This document shows positions 8,087 to 9,740 of a stretch of 9,740 bases of DNA, one piece after another; position 1 is the stretch's first letter, and each line of letters starts with the position of its first letter. Origin of the DNA: Flavobacteriaceae bacterium (GTDB lineage Bacteria; Bacteroidota; Bacteroidia; Flavobacteriales; Flavobacteriaceae); NCBI GenBank assembly GCA_030613745.1, contig JAUWLK010000082.1, positions 1 through 9,740 of the forward strand, read 5' to 3'. Below the pieces are notes generated by a model. It did not search any database and was not told the DNA's origin. It was given only the letters and a program-made list of their open reading frames with translations. The translations under genes were made by a program, and so were the position numbers.

Positions 8087-8938
8087 ATGACTAAAAAGAT
8101 TATTACAGTTATTATTCTAACAGTATTACTAAGTTCATGCGTTTCTAAAAAGGATTATGCTGCATTAGAACTGGACTTAACCAACACTAGAGGAGAATTG
8201 CAAAAAACCACTTTGGAAAAAGAAGCTCTTGAAGCAGATTTTGCTAAAATTGAAAAACGAGTAGACGAGTATAATTCTAAGATCAATTCTTTGCAACAAA
8301 CAAATGATAAACAAATGGTATTTGTAGATGATAATTTTACTGTCTTATCTAAAGATATTAGAAATAACATGAATATCACACTTTCAAAAATGTCGGCAGA
8401 AGAATTAGCAGGAGCAAAAACATTAAAAGACTCTATGAATTTAGCTATTTCTTATAAGTTAAAAAAATCATTAAATGAAAGTGATCTCAATAATAATAAC
8501 AATATAGATGTGAATATTGATAAAACAGTTGTTATGATTTCAGTTGCAGATAGTTTGTTATTCAGATCTGGAAGTTATCGCGTAAACCCTAAAGCTTATT
8601 CATTACTTCAAAAAATAGCTGAAGTAGTAAATTCTGAACCCAGTATGGATATAATGATTGAGGGTCATACAGACTCTAGAAGCATCCATACAGATGGTAT
8701 TATTGATAATTGGGATTTAAGTGTAAAAAGATCTACAGCTATTGTAAGGTTATTACAAAATAAATACGAAATTGATCCTTCTAGATTAATACCTTCAGGA
8801 AGAAGTAGTTATATTCCTTTAACAGATAATAAGACCAGAGAAAACAGAGCTAGAAATAGACGTACAAATATTATTATTTTACCAAATTTAAATAAATTTT
8901 TTGCGTTATTAGCTGATGAAGAAGTTGTAAAGCTTTAA
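8087..8938 (+). CDS. OmpA-family lipoprotein with coiled coil and peptidoglycan-binding domain
   Basis: This 283-residue protein likely tethers the outer membrane to the peptidoglycan. Residues 1-17 are a lipoprotein signal peptide (KK, hydrophobic ITVIILTVLL, lipobox LSSC) with lipidated Cys18. Residues about 25-75 are charged heptad-like helix, probably a coiled coil. Residues 75-145 have no recognised domain and include an Asn-rich stretch (LNNNNNIDVN). An OmpA C-terminal-like domain spans about 145-265, with GHTDS at 193-197, DLSVKRS at 210-216 and NRRTNI at 257-262. By comparison with OmpA and Pal homologues, Asp196 and Arg215 should grip the diaminopimelate of the peptidoglycan peptide. 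No beta-barrel precedes it, so it is closer to Pal or YiaD-type lipoproteins than to classic OmpA. Residues after Cys18 (VSKKDY) show no strong surface-export signal, suggesting a periplasmic face. An in-frame TAA at 8072-8074 supports the start. It is a single-gene unit, with a terminator about 50 bases downstream. Confidence 0.9.
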   Translation: MTKKIITVIILTVLLSSCVSKKDYAALELDLTNTRGELQKTTLEKEALEADFAKIEKRVDEYNSKINSLQQTNDKQMVFVDDNFTVLSKDIRNNMNITLSKMSAEELAGAKTLKDSMNLAISYKLKKSLNESDLNNNNNIDVNIDKTVVMISVADSLLFRSGSYRVNPKAYSLLQKIAEVVNSEPSMDIMIEGHTDSRSIHTDGIIDNWDLSVKRSTAIVRLLQNKYEIDPSRLIPSGRSSYIPLTDNKTRENRARNRRTNIIILPNLNKFFALLADEEVVKL

Positions 8939-8989
8939 AATTATATTCAGATATAACCAAACAAATATAAGTTTCAAATGAAACTAAAT

Positions 8990-9020
8990 AAAGATCCAAT
9001 ATTAAAATATTGGATCTTTT
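8990..9020 (+). terminator. Strong intrinsic terminator after the OmpA-domain lipoprotein gene
   Basis: AAAGATCCAATATT (8990-9003) and AATATTGGATCTTT (9006-9019) are perfect inverted repeats of 14 bases separated by AA. In practice this gives a stem of 12-13 bp with a tight loop, ending in TTTTCTTTT. It lies about 50 bases after the TAA at 8936-8938. A smaller hairpin, GTTTC-AAAT-GAAAC (8971-8984), sits directly upstream. Because AAATAAA precedes the stem, weak termination on the opposite strand is possible, but no - strand gene needs it. Confidence 0.92.
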
Positions 9021-9118
9021 CTTTTATAAAAATCTATTTTTAAAATGATAATTATTGCAATTATTATTTAGAAACAATATAATTTATAATTTAATACATA
9101 TTGCTTATCACTTTTATT

Positions 9119-9126
9119 TAACTTTG
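9119..9126 (+). promoter_or_regulatory. Candidate -7 box (TAacTTTG) for the MORN-repeat lipoprotein gene
   Basis: TAACTTTG matches TAnnTTTG exactly, lying after a strong terminator and 45 bases before the ATG at 9172. TTG at 9101-9103 could be the -33 element, although the 15-base spacer is slightly shorter than the usual 17-23. The predicted transcript start is near 9132, giving a leader of about 40 bases. Its position and partial -33 partner make it the best of the promoter candidates in this window. Confidence 0.5.
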
Positions 9127-9171
9127 ATCATTATTAATAAAAATGGTTCAAGAAAATTAACCCAATATCTT

Positions 9172-9740
9172 ATGAAAAATATAATTTATATTTTGCTTGC
9201 AGGAGTAACAATCTTTTTAATGAGTTGTCAAAACCAAAATAGAGTTCCTAAATCAGAAATTAAAATTGAAAATGGGATTCTCTTATTAAAAGGTGAAAAG
9301 TTTACCGGTACAGTTTTTGAAAATTATGATAATGAAAAATTAAAAAATGAATGGATTATTAAAAACGGACAAGAAGATGGTGTCTATAAACAGTACTATG
9401 AAAATGGTGAATTAAATCAAAAAGTAAGCTGGATAAAAGGCAAAAAAGATGGACCTTATGAAAAGCACTATAAAAACGGGCAATTAGAAGTTACATCAGG
9501 ATTCAAAGATAATTATAAAGATGGATATTTTGAAACATTTTACGAAAGTGGAAAACTATGGAAGAGAGGCGCTTATGATTTAGATAATTTAGACGGACCT
9601 ATTGAAGAGTTTTTTGAAAATGGACAATTAAAACAAATTACAAGCTGGAAAAATGGACAAAAAGAAGGTCGTTTTGAGCAATATTATAAAAATGGGCAAA
9701 TCAAGGCAAAAGGAAACTATACCAATAATATAAAAGATGG
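9172..9740 (+). CDS. MORN-like repeat lipoprotein (YwqK-type family), partial, 3' end outside the window
   Basis: The frame opens at the ATG at 9172 and stays open to the window edge (189 codons plus 2 bases), so the C-terminus is missing. Residues 1-18 form a lipoprotein signal peptide (KNIIYILLAGVTIFL, lipobox LMSC) with lipidated Cys19, followed by a short polar linker. From residue 45 onward the protein is exact 24-residue repeats of the MORN_2 type, roughly DGxYExYYxNGQLxxxxSWKxGxK: units begin at 45 (degenerate), 69, 93, 117, 141 and 165, and a seventh starts at 189. Such proteins are often labelled 'toxin-antitoxin system YwqK family antitoxin', but no toxin is visible here and that name should not be taken as function. 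The likely location is the outer membrane or periplasm. The role is unknown; the repeats form beta-hairpin sheets that could bind proteins or lipid. The upstream ATG at 9143 opens only a five-codon frame and is not the start. Confidence 0.85.
   Translation, partial: MKNIIYILLAGVTIFLMSCQNQNRVPKSEIKIENGILLLKGEKFTGTVFENYDNEKLKNEWIIKNGQEDGVYKQYYENGELNQKVSWIKGKKDGPYEKHYKNGQLEVTSGFKDNYKDGYFETFYESGKLWKRGAYDLDNLDGPIEEFFENGQLKQITSWKNGQKEGRFEQYYKNGQIKAKGNYTNNIKD
9304..9740 (+). repeat. Tandem 72-bp coding repeats (24-residue MORN-like units)
   Basis: Six complete units start at 9304, 9376, 9448, 9520, 9592 and 9664, and a seventh begins at 9736. None of the units has an insertion or deletion. The conserved core is the NG(Q/E)L turn, preceded by aromatic residues and followed by Trp or an aromatic and a Lys/Asn-Gly turn. 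At DNA level the units have diverged, but 9400-9453 and 9616-9669 match at 41 of 54 aligned bases by my hand count. Confidence 0.85.

Noticed and set aside
9143..9160. Earlier ATG before the MORN-repeat gene
   Set aside because: It reads only five codons (ATG GTT CAA GAA AAT) to a TAA and has no sign of being a regulatory leader peptide.
9172..9740. Toxin-antitoxin system, from the 'YwqK family antitoxin' label often given to such repeats
   Set aside because: No toxin gene is present, the upstream gene is an envelope lipoprotein behind a strong terminator, and this protein has a lipoprotein signal. The label reflects database history and not evidence here.
1..9740. CRISPR array, insertion sequence, tRNA/rRNA or phage gene
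   Set aside because: I saw no regularly spaced direct repeats outside the MORN coding region, no transposase or integrase motif, no terminal inverted repeats with target duplication, and no tRNA-like cloverleaf in the gaps.

Overview
The window is a strongly AT-rich stretch of bacterial chromosome with every recognisable gene on the + strand. Several traits point to the phylum Bacteroidota, probably the Flavobacteriia. Start codons lack Shine-Dalgarno sequences and are preceded by A/T-rich leaders. Sequences matching the Bacteroidota -7 box (TAnnTTTG) lie before several genes. The window also carries a CbpA/CbpM-type pair, and an OmpA-domain lipoprotein and a MORN-repeat lipoprotein, both of styles common in that phylum. 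The assignment rests on style and gene content, not on a database comparison.

Layout, left to right. Positions 1-147 hold the last 48 codons of an acyl-CoA dehydrogenase, closed by a clear intrinsic terminator (154-196). Next comes a two-gene unit: a zinc-finger-less DnaJ-family co-chaperone of the CbpA type (352-1260) and its likely modulator CbpM (1257-1550), overlapping by ATGA. A T-rich gap of 238 bases leads to gltB (1789-6297) and gltD (6300-7757), the two subunits of NADPH-type glutamate synthase, separated by 2 bases. A 329-base gap with an imperfect inverted repeat follows. Then comes an outer-membrane lipoprotein with a coiled coil and an OmpA-like peptidoglycan-binding domain (8087-8938), closed by a near-perfect hairpin terminator (8990-9020). 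The window ends inside a lipoprotein built of 24-residue MORN-like repeats (9172 to beyond 9740).

These are five independent transcription units: fatty-acid oxidation, protein folding, nitrogen assimilation, and two envelope lipoproteins. GltB and GltD form one enzyme. GltD passes NADPH electrons through FAD and Fe-S centres to GltB, which hydrolyses glutamine and aminates 2-oxoglutarate to glutamate. CbpM probably binds the J domain of the CbpA-like protein and tunes it. No functional link between the units is visible beyond adjacency.

I found no mobile element, CRISPR array, tRNA, rRNA, phage gene or defence system, and no convincing new biological system. The points most worth checking are the exactly periodic repeat protein at the right edge, the cbpA-cbpM coupling, and the structured or biased non-coding stretches flanking gltBD.
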